A stretch of 64,000 nucleotides of DNA from Terriglobus roseus DSM 18391 (GTDB lineage Bacteria > Acidobacteriota > Terriglobia > Terriglobales > Acidobacteriaceae). The notes beneath the pieces were generated by a model that worked only from the letters and a program-made list of their open reading frames with translations, searched no databases and was not told the origin of the DNA. The first letter of the stretch is position 1. The number at the start of each line of letters is the position of its first letter. The stretch is taken from positions 2,418,001-2,482,000 of the forward strand of contig NC_018014.1 in NCBI RefSeq assembly GCF_000265425.1, read 5' to 3'. Of the stretch, positions 45,070 through 53,360 are shown piece by piece. A program made the position numbers and the translations under genes.

Positions 45070-45849
45070 TTGGAAGCAGGCATTGCCGTAGCGGCGATTC
45101 AGGCAGTGGCCATGGCGGCAGCGCTCTGGCTCAGTGCGCGGCATCGCCTGCTCGAACGCGGCATGGGGTATCTCGTCAGTCTCGCCGTCGGCGTTCTGCT
45201 GGCAACGGCGCTGCTGCACATCATGCCGGAAGCCATCATCACCGTCGGCAATCGGCCGGCGCTCTGGTTCACCTTCCTCGCCACCATCTTCGTGCTCTTC
45301 TGCTTTGAGCGGATCTTCGCCACACTCACCGGCCATCCTGTCGAAACGCCCGCGCAGGGCGAGCCCGACTGCGGTCCGCATCACCATCATCACCACGAAC
45401 ACGGCGCACGCCCCGTCTCGCTCATCTTCGGTGGCATGCTGCACAGCTTCGTCGATGGTGTCTCGGTCGCCGCAGCCTTCGCCGCCGGCCGTCGCATCGG
45501 CTGGCTAACCGCCGTTGCCATCACGCTGCATGAAGTGCCGCACCGCATGGGCGACTACGCCCTGCTACGCCACCTCCACGTCTCGCCCGCCCGCGCCCAG
45601 CGCTTCCTTCTGCTCATCGCCGCGGCAGCCATGGCAGGGGTAGCTATCGTGGGCGTGGCAGGCCACACATTCGACGCAACCAACTGGCTCCTGCCCGTAA
45701 GTGCCGCCAGCTTCGTCTACATCGCCCTGGTGAACCTCATGCCGGAACTCCCCGGAGAAAGCACCATCCGCAGCGTATGCCTGCAACTCGCCTGCATGAT
45801 CGCCGGAGCGATCCTCGTAGCACTGGTCCTGCGAGTCCCCGGTAGCTGA
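45070..45849 (+). CDS. ZIP family divalent metal transporter
   Basis: 259 residues from a TTG with GAGG 4 nt upstream. Eight or so TM helices are seen. The cytoplasmic loop between TM3 and TM4 is histidine-rich (HHHHHHEHG). Metal-site motifs are HSFVDGVSVAAAF in TM4 and ITLHEVPHRMGDYALL in TM5. ZIP proteins import zinc, iron or manganese into the cytoplasm; the ion is not readable. A nrdB-type iron demand nearby is coincidental context only. Confidence 0.88.
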   Translation: MEAGIAVAAIQAVAMAAALWLSARHRLLERGMGYLVSLAVGVLLATALLHIMPEAIITVGNRPALWFTFLATIFVLFCFERIFATLTGHPVETPAQGEPDCGPHHHHHHEHGARPVSLIFGGMLHSFVDGVSVAAAFAAGRRIGWLTAVAITLHEVPHRMGDYALLRHLHVSPARAQRFLLLIAAAAMAGVAIVGVAGHTFDATNWLLPVSAASFVYIALVNLMPELPGESTIRSVCLQLACMIAGAILVALVLRVPGS

Positions 45850-46106
45850 CTCCGAGTCACCATCCGGTCGCCATGGAGCGACGAATACGGCTCATTCCTG
45901 GGAAGGGAGCCCGCCGGAGATTCCTCCAAGGGCGGAGCTCGCACGGATCTCGAACCGCTATCCTCGTCACGCTGAAATCTTGTCAAGCCCCTGGACCATC
46001 TAAACATCACATTCAAAGCCACTTACAAGTGGCGGATAATTAGAGGAATTCCGCTAGAATAGAAAGAGTAGAGGATAACGGCGTTTTAGGCGCGAGCTAA
46101 ATCCTT

Positions 46107-46191
46107 TAGAATCTAATTTTTGCGTGTAAGTCCAATAGAATCTAATTTTTACAGGCGCTGCAAAACCTAACCCCTTTCGAATCTGATTTTT
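46107..46191 (+). repeat. three copies of a 15-bp repeat
   Basis: TAGAATCTAATTTTT at 46107-46121 and again exactly at 46136-46150, then the variant TCGAATCTGATTTTT at 46177-46191. Spacing is 29 and 41 bp. The AT-rich units stand out from the GC-rich surroundings. They may be an operator or a decayed repeat array. Confidence 0.7.
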
Positions 46192-46202
46192 ACGAAAATT
46201 GA

Positions 46203-46218
46203 GGGGGGGGGGAGGGGG
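46203..46218 (+). repeat. G10-A-G5 tract upstream of rpmB
   Basis: Ten consecutive G residues (46203-46212), an A, then five more. It is the longest homopolymer noticed in the window and lies ~130 nt before rpmB. Confidence 0.85.
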
Positions 46219-46349
46219 TCACGGCGAACCACCCATGGTTCTCCCTCTGCCGGCTCCGAAACGCAACAAAAGCGTGTAATAATTCGTGGAAATCGTGACA
46301 TAATCGTAGGGTTGGTCTGAAACATCAGACCCGGCATCAGGAGATTGGT

Positions 46350-46571
46350 ATGGCGAAGGTATGTCCCATCACCGGCAAACGGCCGATGGCTGGAAATAAA
46401 GTGTCGCACGCGAACAATAAGACGCGTCGCCGCTGGGAGCCGAACCTGCAGTGGAAGCGCATTTGGGTTCCGAGCGAGAAGAAGTTTGTGCGTATGCGCG
46501 TGTCTGCACGCGGCCTCCGCACCATTAACAAGCTGGGCGTAGAAGCTGCCCTGCTCCAGGCGAAGGGATAA
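46350..46571 (+). CDS. rpmB: 50S ribosomal protein L28 (bL28)
   Basis: 73 residues, the usual length. Start [20 protein letters not shown] and [20 protein letters not shown] are diagnostic. Only one cysteine is seen near the start, so the zinc-ribbon CxxC form is absent. CAGGAG lies 8 nt upstream. rpmG follows 5 nt later, the common L28-L33 pair. Confidence 0.96.
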   Translation: MAKVCPITGKRPMAGNKVSHANNKTRRRWEPNLQWKRIWVPSEKKFVRMRVSARGLRTINKLGVEAALLQAKG

Positions 46572-46576
46572 CGGAC

Positions 46577-46729
46577 ATGCGCACAATCATCAAGCTCGTC
46601 TCCAGCGCCGGTACCGGCCACTTCTACACCACGACCAAGAACCCCAAGACCACCAGCGCTAAGCTGGAGTTCAAGAAGTACGATCCGGTCGTGCGTAAGC
46701 ACGTCTCGTATCGCGAAGCGAAGATCTAA
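46577..46729 (+). CDS. rpmG: 50S ribosomal protein L33 (bL33), cysteine-free form
   Basis: 50 residues: [20 protein letters not shown] then [20 protein letters not shown] and [10 protein letters not shown]. It lacks the four zinc cysteines, so it is the C-minus form that does not bind zinc. It is too short for usual open-frame cut-offs. It lies 5 nt after rpmB and is followed by a 12-bp hairpin. Confidence 0.95.
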   Translation: MRTIIKLVSSAGTGHFYTTTKNPKTTSAKLEFKKYDPVVRKHVSYREAKI

Positions 46730-46754
46730 CTCTTCCCTTCCAATACTCTCTCGC

Positions 46755-46782
46755 AACGCCGCGATCTCCGGATCGCGGCGTT
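46755..46782 (+). terminator. hairpin after rpmB-rpmG
   Basis: A perfect 12-bp stem (AACGCCGCGATC / GATCGCGGCGTT) with TCCG loop, 26 nt after the rpmG stop. The following sequence (CGTGTGTG) is not T-rich. Confidence 0.65.
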
Positions 46783-46918
46783 CGTGTGTGTGCGCTTCCG
46801 CACAATTTACTTTCGCCGGTAGGCGACTTCGACGCTGCGGCTGCATCTACCAAAAAATGACGCACGGCCATCCAATGACAAAGGTTCGGCGTCCGCAGTC
46901 TTATACAGGAGCATCAGG

Positions 46919-47788
46919 ATGCATCCCTCCGTTCGTTCGCTCGCGCTCTGTGCAACACTTTCCGCGGCCATGTTGGCCGGCTGCCACAGCAATAACGCCG
47001 CAACCGCCGGCTCCACCACCGTCCGTATGCCCGATGGCAGCGTACAGGTCATCGCCGCCGGCCAGCCGCTCCCCGTCGGCTCCACCGTCCTCGCTGTAGG
47101 CAATGGCTCCACCGCCATCTCGCCCGCAACCGGTGCTCCAGTTGCTGTCGCACCCGGCGGATCAGTAACTCCCATGCCCCCGGCAGCAGCGCCCGGTTAT
47201 GCCCCCAGCGGACCCGCGACAGCACCCGCACCCGCGGCAACACCCGCACCTGCCGCAGCTCCGGTCGCAGCGGCACCCGCTCCCGCACCGGCACTGGTCG
47301 TCCCCGCTGGTACTCGTGTAACCATCCGCACCAACGAATCGCTCTCGGCAGAACATAGCGGCGGCCCCGGAACCAGCTTCAGCGGCGAGCTTAACTCCCC
47401 CATCGTGGTGCGTGGAGTAACAGTCTTCCGCCGCGGTACTTCAGTGCGTGGCGAGATCGTCAGCGCCAACGGCCGGGGCCACTTCACCGGCGCCGGCGCC
47501 ATCGGCATCGAGCTGACCAACATCGGCGGTTACCGCGTGCAGACCAGCGAGTACATCGCACGCACCAAGGGTCGCGGCAAGCGCACTGCAGGCTTCATCG
47601 GCGGCGGCGCGGGTCTCGGTGCGCTCATCGGCGGTCTGGCCGGCGGTGGTAAGGGTGCCCTGATCGGCGGCATGTCCGGCGCAGGCGCAGGCACCGTCGC
47701 AGGAGCGTACACCGGCAGCCGCGACACCATCATCCCGTCGGAGAGTGCCATCACCTTCACGCTGCGCAGCTCCATCGCAGTAAAGTAA
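46919..47788 (+). CDS. lipoprotein with Pro/Ala-rich linker and glycine-zipper helix
   Basis: 289 residues. The lipobox is LAGC (~residue 22). A Pro/Ala-rich low-complexity linker spans ~80-125. A folded part begins PAGTRVTIRTNESLSAEHSG and includes GELNSPIVVRGVTVFRRGTSVRGE. Near the C-terminus is a glycine-zipper stretch (FIGGGAGLGALIGGLAGGGK then GALIGGMSGAGAGTVAGAYT), which tends to pack into or oligomerise at membranes. No specific family name is recognised. It is probably an envelope protein; a bidirectional terminator follows. Confidence 0.8.
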   Translation: MHPSVRSLALCATLSAAMLAGCHSNNAATAGSTTVRMPDGSVQVIAAGQPLPVGSTVLAVGNGSTAISPATGAPVAVAPGGSVTPMPPAAAPGYAPSGPATAPAPAATPAPAAAPVAAAPAPAPALVVPAGTRVTIRTNESLSAEHSGGPGTSFSGELNSPIVVRGVTVFRRGTSVRGEIVSANGRGHFTGAGAIGIELTNIGGYRVQTSEYIARTKGRGKRTAGFIGGGAGLGALIGGLAGGGKGALIGGMSGAGAGTVAGAYTGSRDTIIPSESAITFTLRSSIAVK

Positions 47789-47813
47789 GCGTTCGCACCG
47801 CAACAGCAGACAT

Positions 47814-47847
47814 AAAAAAAGGGGCCATGAACATGGCCCCCTTTTTT
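47814..47847. terminator. bidirectional terminator between convergent genes
   Basis: A run of seven A, then GGGGCCATG-AA-CATGGCCCC, then C and six T. It can serve the lipoprotein gene (+) and the aminopeptidase gene (-). Confidence 0.88.
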
Positions 47848-47868
47848 ACTTCTCGCGCTCCGGAATCG

Positions 47869-48921
47869 TTAAGGCTGAATCAGAAACACCCCATCGCGCA
47901 TGATCTGAGACTCGCCCTCAGCATCACCCAGCCAGATGTTGAAGCCGAGACCGACCACATCGATGTGTGTCGAAGACTTCCACGGCGCTCCTGTATGTGC
48001 GCCATATGGATCACCGAACGCGATATGGATGCCAGGGAACTTCTCATCCTGCAGAATATTGCCGATCACTTCCTGCACGCCAATGTTCGTCCCAATTGCG
48101 AATTCACCCACGCGGTCGCTGTTCTCGTCCGTGTGCGTGTAAGCCCAGAATTCCCGCTCCAACTGCTTGTTCTCGCAGGAAATCCGAACGATCCGATTGT
48201 TCTCAATAGCAATCGAAAGCGGCGTCTCCCGCAGGATGCCATAACGAGCGCACAGATAGTCGCCAACAACACCGTCGACCACAAACACACCGTTCACTTC
48301 ACCCGGAGCCGTAAAGCACTCGCCGCCCGGCAGGTTTCCCCACTTCTCCGTGGAGATGATGCCCGACGTCTTGAACCACTTGTAGTTCGGGTTTAGTTGC
48401 GCGTGGATGTCCGTTCCAGCAGCAGTCGTCGCACGCACATAAGTCGCCTCACGCACGCGATCCAGAACCGCCTGCGACAGCGCATCGACCGCACTGAAGT
48501 CCGCGCGCATGCCCTGCACCATGATCTCGGGTGTCACATTCACCATGTGGGCGTGCCGCATGCGGCGGCGGTTCACAACATCCGTCATCTCCATCCGGCT
48601 GCGCAACTCATTCGGCTGCACCTCCACGGCGAAGATGCTCACCTGGCTCGACTCCATGTCTTCCAGCACAGCAGCAGGCATTCCGATCAACGGCCGAGGA
48701 GCAAGCTCCTCGAGTACAAAGCCATTCCATTGGCAGCCGATCCGGTCCAGTTCCACAGCGATCGACGCCGCGATCGCCATCGTCTTCTCATCGGTGATGA
48801 CCGTAACTTTCTCGCCCGGTTGAATCCGCAGGCACGTGGTCACAGCATTACGTGCGCCTTGGCCAAACGACGGCGGAAAAGGCACAGAGGAAAGACGCGT
48901 CGAGATATAGGCTGCTGGCAT
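47869..48921 (-). CDS. M29 family metalloaminopeptidase (aminopeptidase T/S-like)
   Basis: 350 residues; the ATG at 48921 has GGAG close upstream. The N-terminal half is Rossmann-like (IQPGEKVTVITDEKTMAIAA). The C-terminal half holds the M29 metal residues: Glu in GNLPGGECFTAPGEVNG, GEFAIGTNIGV, and His/Asp in GIHIAFGDPYGAHTG and STHID. These enzymes release N-terminal residues, often Leu, and bind two metal ions. It is cytoplasmic, as no signal peptide is seen. The gene is separated from the upstream aminotransferase gene by a terminator. Confidence 0.85.
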   Translation of the reverse strand: MPAAYISTRLSSVPFPPSFGQGARNAVTTCLRIQPGEKVTVITDEKTMAIAASIAVELDRIGCQWNGFVLEELAPRPLIGMPAAVLEDMESSQVSIFAVEVQPNELRSRMEMTDVVNRRRMRHAHMVNVTPEIMVQGMRADFSAVDALSQAVLDRVREATYVRATTAAGTDIHAQLNPNYKWFKTSGIISTEKWGNLPGGECFTAPGEVNGVFVVDGVVGDYLCARYGILRETPLSIAIENNRIVRISCENKQLEREFWAYTHTDENSDRVGEFAIGTNIGVQEVIGNILQDEKFPGIHIAFGDPYGAHTGAPWKSSTHIDVVGLGFNIWLGDAEGESQIMRDGVFLIQP

Positions 48922-48975
48922 CGTTCTCCTTCAGATGCTTAAGCGTACCGCGCCGGCTCGCCCCCAGCCGAAAAT

Positions 48976-49008
48976 GGAAGACCCCGGCAGAAATCGCCGG
49001 GGTCTTCC
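48976..49008 (-). terminator. intrinsic terminator after the Tat-exported aminotransferase gene
   Basis: A perfect 13-bp stem (GGAAGACCCCGGC / GCCGGGGTCTTCC) with a 7-nt loop; on the minus strand it is followed by ATTTTCGG. Confidence 0.82.
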
Positions 49009-49030
49009 AGGTATGCCGCTTGGGCAGGAG

Positions 49031-50299
49031 TTATGCGCGGTAAAGCTCGTGCGGGATGTCGTTGATGTCCAGATGAGCTGCCACCGGTGCGGTGGGCGAG
49101 TTCATGACCTTGGTGAAGGCCGTCTGGAACTTCTTCATCTCTTCCGGTGTACCGACGGTCACGCGGACCATCGTCGGGTAGATCGACCAGACACGGCCGA
49201 TAGCCACCTTCTCGCCAAGCATCGCGCGCTGCACTTCGGCGCCGGGACGCTTTACGTCAACCATGAACATGTTGGCTTGTGCACCAGGAATAAATGCAAA
49301 GTTGTTCTTCTGCAGGTACTCGAGCGTGTTGTCCAGCGTGTCCTTGTTGATCTTGCGGCGCAGCGGAACCAGCTGCGGATCGTTCAGGCTGGCGGCTGCG
49401 GCTGCGGCCGAGGTCAGCGAGATCGAACCGATCTGGCGGTTGTTCGACGTGACAGTCTCAAACTTCGCCAGCAGGTCAGGACGGCCGAAGGCGAAGCCGG
49501 CGCGAACGCCTGCCATACCGTAGATCTTCGAGAACGTGCGCAGGACGATGACGTCCTTGTCTGCAGCAACCATGTCGATGACGGAGTCTTCGGTCGAGAA
49601 GTGGTGATAGGCCTCGTCGACGATGACAACCGAACCGGCAGGCTTGTTCTTTACGAGCCATTCGATGTCCGACTTCGGCGTGATCGTGCCGGTCGGGTTG
49701 TTCGGGTTCACGATGTAATACGCACCCGGATTCGGGTGAGCAGCAAGCATCGCCTTCACGTCGTACGCGTAGGTCTTTTTATCCAGCGGAACCTGGATGT
49801 ACTTGGCCTTACAGGTCTGTGCAGCGCGGAAACCCTGCTCGTAGGAGGGATCGCCCAGGATGAGCGCCTTGTCCGGTCCAATGTTGGAGTAGAGAGCCAG
49901 ATCCAGCGGTCCACCCGAACCCGGGTAGATGCGGACGTAGCCAGGCTTCAACTGGAACTGCTCGCTGATCGCCTTGGTCATCGCGGCAGAGTACTCACGA
50001 TCGTAACGGCCGCCCTTCTTGGCAGCGCCGCTGATCGCTTCGAGGGCGACGGGAGCAGGTCCAAGCGGGTTCTCGTTCGACGAGATGATCACGGTGTTGG
50101 GGTCACGCGGAGCACGTCCGCCGCCCATGTCATCGCCCATGCCGCCACCACGGCGACCTGCTTGCGGCGCGGCCGGAGCTGCGGCCTGCATTGCGAATGC
50201 GGGCATGGATGCCACCGCAGCCGAAGCGATGCCAGCGGTGCGCATGAAAGAACGGCGGGAAAAATACTGCTGGGCGGAAGCGAAGTTCTTCAAATCCAT
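49031..50299 (-). CDS. Tat-exported PLP-dependent aminotransferase (histidinol-phosphate aminotransferase-like)
   Basis: 422 residues from the ATG at 50299 with GAGGAG 7 nt upstream; the frame is open to 50581 but without a start signal. A twin-arginine signal (FSRRSFMRTAGIASAAVASM) is followed by a Gly/Arg linker. The fold-type I core has SSNENPLGPAPVALEAI, IYPGSGGPLDLAL, YIVNPNNPTGTITP, VDEAYHHFS and the PLP lysine in RTFSKIYGMAGVRAGFAFG. It resembles HisC, but export by Tat makes a role in histidine synthesis unlikely. It may transaminate periplasmic amino acids. The substrate is unknown. Confidence 0.87.
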   Translation of the reverse strand: MDLKNFASAQQYFSRRSFMRTAGIASAAVASMPAFAMQAAAPAAPQAGRRGGGMGDDMGGGRAPRDPNTVIISSNENPLGPAPVALEAISGAAKKGGRYDREYSAAMTKAISEQFQLKPGYVRIYPGSGGPLDLALYSNIGPDKALILGDPSYEQGFRAAQTCKAKYIQVPLDKKTYAYDVKAMLAAHPNPGAYYIVNPNNPTGTITPKSDIEWLVKNKPAGSVVIVDEAYHHFSTEDSVIDMVAADKDVIVLRTFSKIYGMAGVRAGFAFGRPDLLAKFETVTSNNRQIGSISLTSAAAAAASLNDPQLVPLRRKINKDTLDNTLEYLQKNNFAFIPGAQANMFMVDVKRPGAEVQRAMLGEKVAIGRVWSIYPTMVRVTVGTPEEMKKFQTAFTKVMNSPTAPVAAHLDINDIPHELYRA

Positions 50300-50516
50300 A
50301 CGACTCTCCTCAGTGAAACTGCGGTGAACGAATCGAGGTACACGTCGGCGACACGACGCTACTTTGCGTTTGCAGGAAACTTGTGAACTGAAGCTTGGGA
50401 TCGCCCATGCAGGACGGCTGTTTGCATGAGGATTTCCTTCACAATAGCGTGAATTCTTCGCGAATGCGCAATGCACCACAACTTTTTTTTCGAGACGGCG
50501 TCGAAGGTTAGGTTTC
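50300..50516. other. intergenic, promoter region of the aminotransferase gene
   Basis: No gene is seen. The run of nine T at 50483-50491 is on the plus strand and no clear terminator hairpin for the GCS2 gene was found. Confidence 0.4.
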
Positions 50517-51620
50517 TTACAGTCCGGCGCGCGTCTCGGACGCCATGTAGTCCACCACCGCGCGCAGGTCATTCGTCTCACGCCAGACTTTCAACTGCCG
50601 GTCCGCCCCGCTGCCGTTTTCCAGCATCGTGCGAATGTAGTTGATTTCATTGCGCGATCCCAGTTCGTCGACCACGTCGTCGATGAAGTGCAGGTATTCC
50701 TCGATCAGTTCGCGCTCGGGCACCTCGGTCTCTTTGCCGAAGTCGATTAGTTTGCCATCCAAACCATATCGGACCGCCCGGAACTTGTTCTCCATCAGCA
50801 GCGCACGCGAGTACTGCCGAAAATCCACGTTGTTTGCGTGCAGACAGTGCAGCTTCATCGCCGTCGCCTGAATCAGAGCCGCAATCGCCACGGACTCCTC
50901 CGCCCTCATGGGGATGTCGCAAATGCGCACCTCGACCGTATTGAAGAATGGGTGTGGCCGAACGTCCCACCAGAGCTTCTTCGCGTTGTCGATGCTGTTC
51001 GTCTTGATCAGCAGATTCACATAGTTTTCGAATTCGGAGTACGAGGCGAAGCTGTCCGGCAGATTCGTACGCGGAAAGTTCTCAAACACCTTTGCGCGAT
51101 AGCTCTTGTAACCCGTGTCCATGCCCAGCCAGAAGGGCGAATTCGTGGACAGCGCAAGGATGTGCGGAAGAAAGTAACGCAGAGAATTCATGATGCGAAT
51201 GGCTGCCTCCCGATCCTCAATGCCCACGTGAACGTGCAGGCCAAAGATCAGGTTTGCGCGCGCCACCAGTTGTAGATCTTCCACGACCTTGTCGTAACGC
51301 GGATCGGGATAGATCTCCTGCTCACGCCAGTCAGCAAAGGGATGAGTCGCGCCCGCGACGAGCACCAGGCCATTCTCCTCAGCCAAACGAATCATATTGC
51401 GGCGAAGATCGTAAAGGTCTTCGCGAGCATCCTGGATGTTGTGGCAGACCCTCGTGCCGACCTCGATGACAGACTGGTGCATCTCGGCTTTCACGCGCTC
51501 TTCCAGGCGCAGCTTGCCGTTCTCCAGCATCTCCGTCGCCACATGTGAGCGCAGATCGCGGGTCACGGGGTCAATGGTCTGGTACTCCTCTTCAATGCCC
51601 AACGTGAACGACGGTCGCAT
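50517..51620 (-). CDS. GCS2-type carboxylate-amine ligase (YbdK-like)
   Basis: 367 residues. The signature start FTLGIEEEYQTIDPVTRDLR is diagnostic of the glutamate-cysteine ligase 2 superfamily, with later conserved GATHPFADW, FGLHVHVGIEDREAAIRIMN and EVRICDIPMRAEE. Members join an amino group to a carboxylate with ATP, usually on glutamate; weak gamma-glutamylcysteine activity is known for E. coli YbdK. A gsh pathway is not evident here. It is the last gene of a minus-strand set with an ATP-grasp ligase and a hydrolase, which points to a small peptide-like product. Confidence 0.88.
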   Translation of the reverse strand: MRPSFTLGIEEEYQTIDPVTRDLRSHVATEMLENGKLRLEERVKAEMHQSVIEVGTRVCHNIQDAREDLYDLRRNMIRLAEENGLVLVAGATHPFADWREQEIYPDPRYDKVVEDLQLVARANLIFGLHVHVGIEDREAAIRIMNSLRYFLPHILALSTNSPFWLGMDTGYKSYRAKVFENFPRTNLPDSFASYSEFENYVNLLIKTNSIDNAKKLWWDVRPHPFFNTVEVRICDIPMRAEESVAIAALIQATAMKLHCLHANNVDFRQYSRALLMENKFRAVRYGLDGKLIDFGKETEVPERELIEEYLHFIDDVVDELGSRNEINYIRTMLENGSGADRQLKVWRETNDLRAVVDYMASETRAGL

Positions 51621-51737
51621 AGCAAGCTCCGATGCCGCGCACTATTCCGGGAGTGGCTTTCCTATGTCGCCAGCCCGACAGAGCTACGGGTGAGAACGAG
51701 AGTAGCATCGAGCACCCGCACCGCACATCCTCAGGCG

Positions 51738-52259
51738 TCAGTTCCCGACGCTGCGATTCAGGTTCTCGTACCAACGTGTGGGGCGAACGAAAAAGACAAG
51801 CTCGCCGGGCTGCGTATGCACGGCCACATTACCGCAGGTATTTTCCGCGGCAACACCCGACTTAGCAACTTCGGTCATGTTGTATCCGCGCGGCGGAGCG
51901 TATCGAGCCGGTCGGCGGCAGTCGTTATAATCCACGCTGCTGACCAGAACACGCAGAGGATCGCCCACGGGCGCAGGCATCAACCCGATGCCCTGCGCCC
52001 CTGTGGCAAACTCATACCCCGGGCCTGAAGGCTCGTCATACCAGAGCTTCACATGACCGTTCGCAATAGGCTGGCCATTGCGTCCATCAATCAAACGCAC
52101 GCGAAAGACAAGCGAACCTGGAGGGGCATCGACAGATGCCGCACTCGCTGAAGACTTTGGCAGAGGTGGTACAGCAATGCCTGCGGGCGCACCCGTCTGC
52201 TGCTGCGCGCATGCCGTACTTGCAAGCACCAGAATCACCGCTGAGAGAAGGTGCTTCAT
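51738..52259 (-). CDS. small secreted or lipid-anchored protein of the amidoligase cluster
   Basis: 173 residues. The N-terminus is a signal sequence (LLSAVILVLASTAC), with STAC as a possible lipobox. The mature part has VFRVRLIDGRNGQPIANGHVKLWY, a pattern seen in carboxypeptidase-regulatory or Ig-like beta-sandwiches, and four later cysteine/proline-rich turns. Its start overlaps the ATP-grasp stop by 4 nt (ATGA), so translation is coupled. No function is known. The coupling suggests it acts with the product or enzymes of the cluster at the envelope. Confidence 0.7.
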   Translation of the reverse strand: MKHLLSAVILVLASTACAQQQTGAPAGIAVPPLPKSSASAASVDAPPGSLVFRVRLIDGRNGQPIANGHVKLWYDEPSGPGYEFATGAQGIGLMPAPVGDPLRVLVSSVDYNDCRRPARYAPPRGYNMTEVAKSGVAAENTCGNVAVHTQPGELVFFVRPTRWYENLNRSVGN

Positions 52260-53245
52260 TTGATCGATTTCTTCTGACGAGCAGCTTTCGCGGCCTCAGG
52301 TTGTACGTCTGGCTGATATCCCAGGAAGGAAGACCAGCGCAATTCCGGCAACTCGCCATCGTTCGCTTGCGCACGCTCAATGGCAAGCTTTGCCACCTGC
52401 TCAACGATCCATTGAAAGTTTTCTTCACCAACAGAGTTCAGATCCGCATCCGGCGCCGGGTTCATGAAATCAATCGCGTAGGGAATGCCGTCTTCCACCG
52501 CAAATTCGACAGTGTTGAGGTCGTATCCAAGCGACCTGCACAGGGTGAGCGCATCCTTCTCCACGCGTGCAAGCAAGGCGGGCTCATAAGTCGGCGGATT
52601 CAGCACATAACGATCGGCGTGCGGGCGTGATGGATCGTACGGCATGATACGCACGTCTCTCTGTCCAACCACATAACAGCGAAAATACTCGCGGAACTTG
52701 ACCGCAGCCTGCAGCGTCATGCAAAGGTCGCGCGTCTGGTCATACGCTTCAAAGAACTCGCGCTCATCGTGGACGTGAAAGACGTCCTTCCATCCACCAC
52801 CGTCATGCGGTTTCAGAAACGCCGGAAAGCCGATGTAGTCGAAGACGCTCTTCCAGTCGTAGGGATACGGCAAATTCCGAAACGAGATGTCATTGGTGTC
52901 CGGCGGCATCTGCTTGCTCGGCAGAATGACTGTCTTCGGCACAGCGACACCTAGTTTCGCAGCCAAAGCGTAGTTGAAGAACTTGTCGTCGGCGCTCCAC
53001 CAGAACGGATTGTTGATGACATGCGTTCCGGTAAGAACCGCATTCTTCAGGTAAGCCCGGTAGAACGGAACGTCATGCGAGATGCGGTCGACAATGACGG
53101 AATAGCCGCACGGACAAGCCTCTTTGACCGAACCGATCTCAACAAACTCCGCTGTAATCCCATCCACATTCATGGAATTGACCTTGTCCACAAAAGCCTG
53201 AGGGAAGGTGTTTTCCATGCCGAAGAGGATGCCGATCTTCTTCAT
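52256..53245 (-). CDS. RimK-like ATP-grasp ligase of the amidoligase cluster
   Basis: 329 residues. The ATP-grasp core is visible: first lysine region AKLGVAVPKTVIL, second lysine and glycine-rich loop in FPAFLKPHDGGGWKDVFHV, and metal ligands in VEFAVEDG and AIDFMNPAPDAD. ATP-grasp enzymes form amide or ester bonds through acyl-phosphates. The N-terminal domain (GILFGMENTFPQAFVDKVNS) is the usual pre-ATP-grasp fold. The substrate is unknown. Its neighbours, an alpha/beta-hydrolase 115 nt upstream and a GCS2 ligase downstream, form a same-strand set. Confidence 0.85.
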   Translation of the reverse strand: MKKIGILFGMENTFPQAFVDKVNSMNVDGITAEFVEIGSVKEACPCGYSVIVDRISHDVPFYRAYLKNAVLTGTHVINNPFWWSADDKFFNYALAAKLGVAVPKTVILPSKQMPPDTNDISFRNLPYPYDWKSVFDYIGFPAFLKPHDGGGWKDVFHVHDEREFFEAYDQTRDLCMTLQAAVKFREYFRCYVVGQRDVRIMPYDPSRPHADRYVLNPPTYEPALLARVEKDALTLCRSLGYDLNTVEFAVEDGIPYAIDFMNPAPDADLNSVGEENFQWIVEQVAKLAIERAQANDGELPELRWSSFLGYQPDVQPEAAKAARQKKSIK

Positions 53246-53360
53246 TCTTATCTCCTAAGTTGGTGGATGCGTTACGGCGGAGTTCTGTAGTTTCTGGCTT
53301 CGTAGTCTCTGGACGCGAGCCGGCTTCCCGGCGTGTGAGGAGAACGAAAAACCCCAACTC

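Larger units (their letters stand above)
45850..46349. other. 500-base intergenic region with short repeats and a G10 tract, before rpmB
   Basis: No gene is recognised. It holds three 15-bp repeats (46107, 46136, 46177) and a G-rich tract at 46203-46218. The minus-strand open frames over this region are shadows without domains. The rpmB promoter must lie here; CATAAT at 46299-46304 is a possible -10 box but no good -35 is seen. Confidence 0.5.

Noticed and set aside
48397-50386. Long plus-strand frames opposite the aminopeptidase and the aminotransferase
   Set aside because: Arg/His-rich shadow translations with no recognisable domain; the minus-strand genes are clear.
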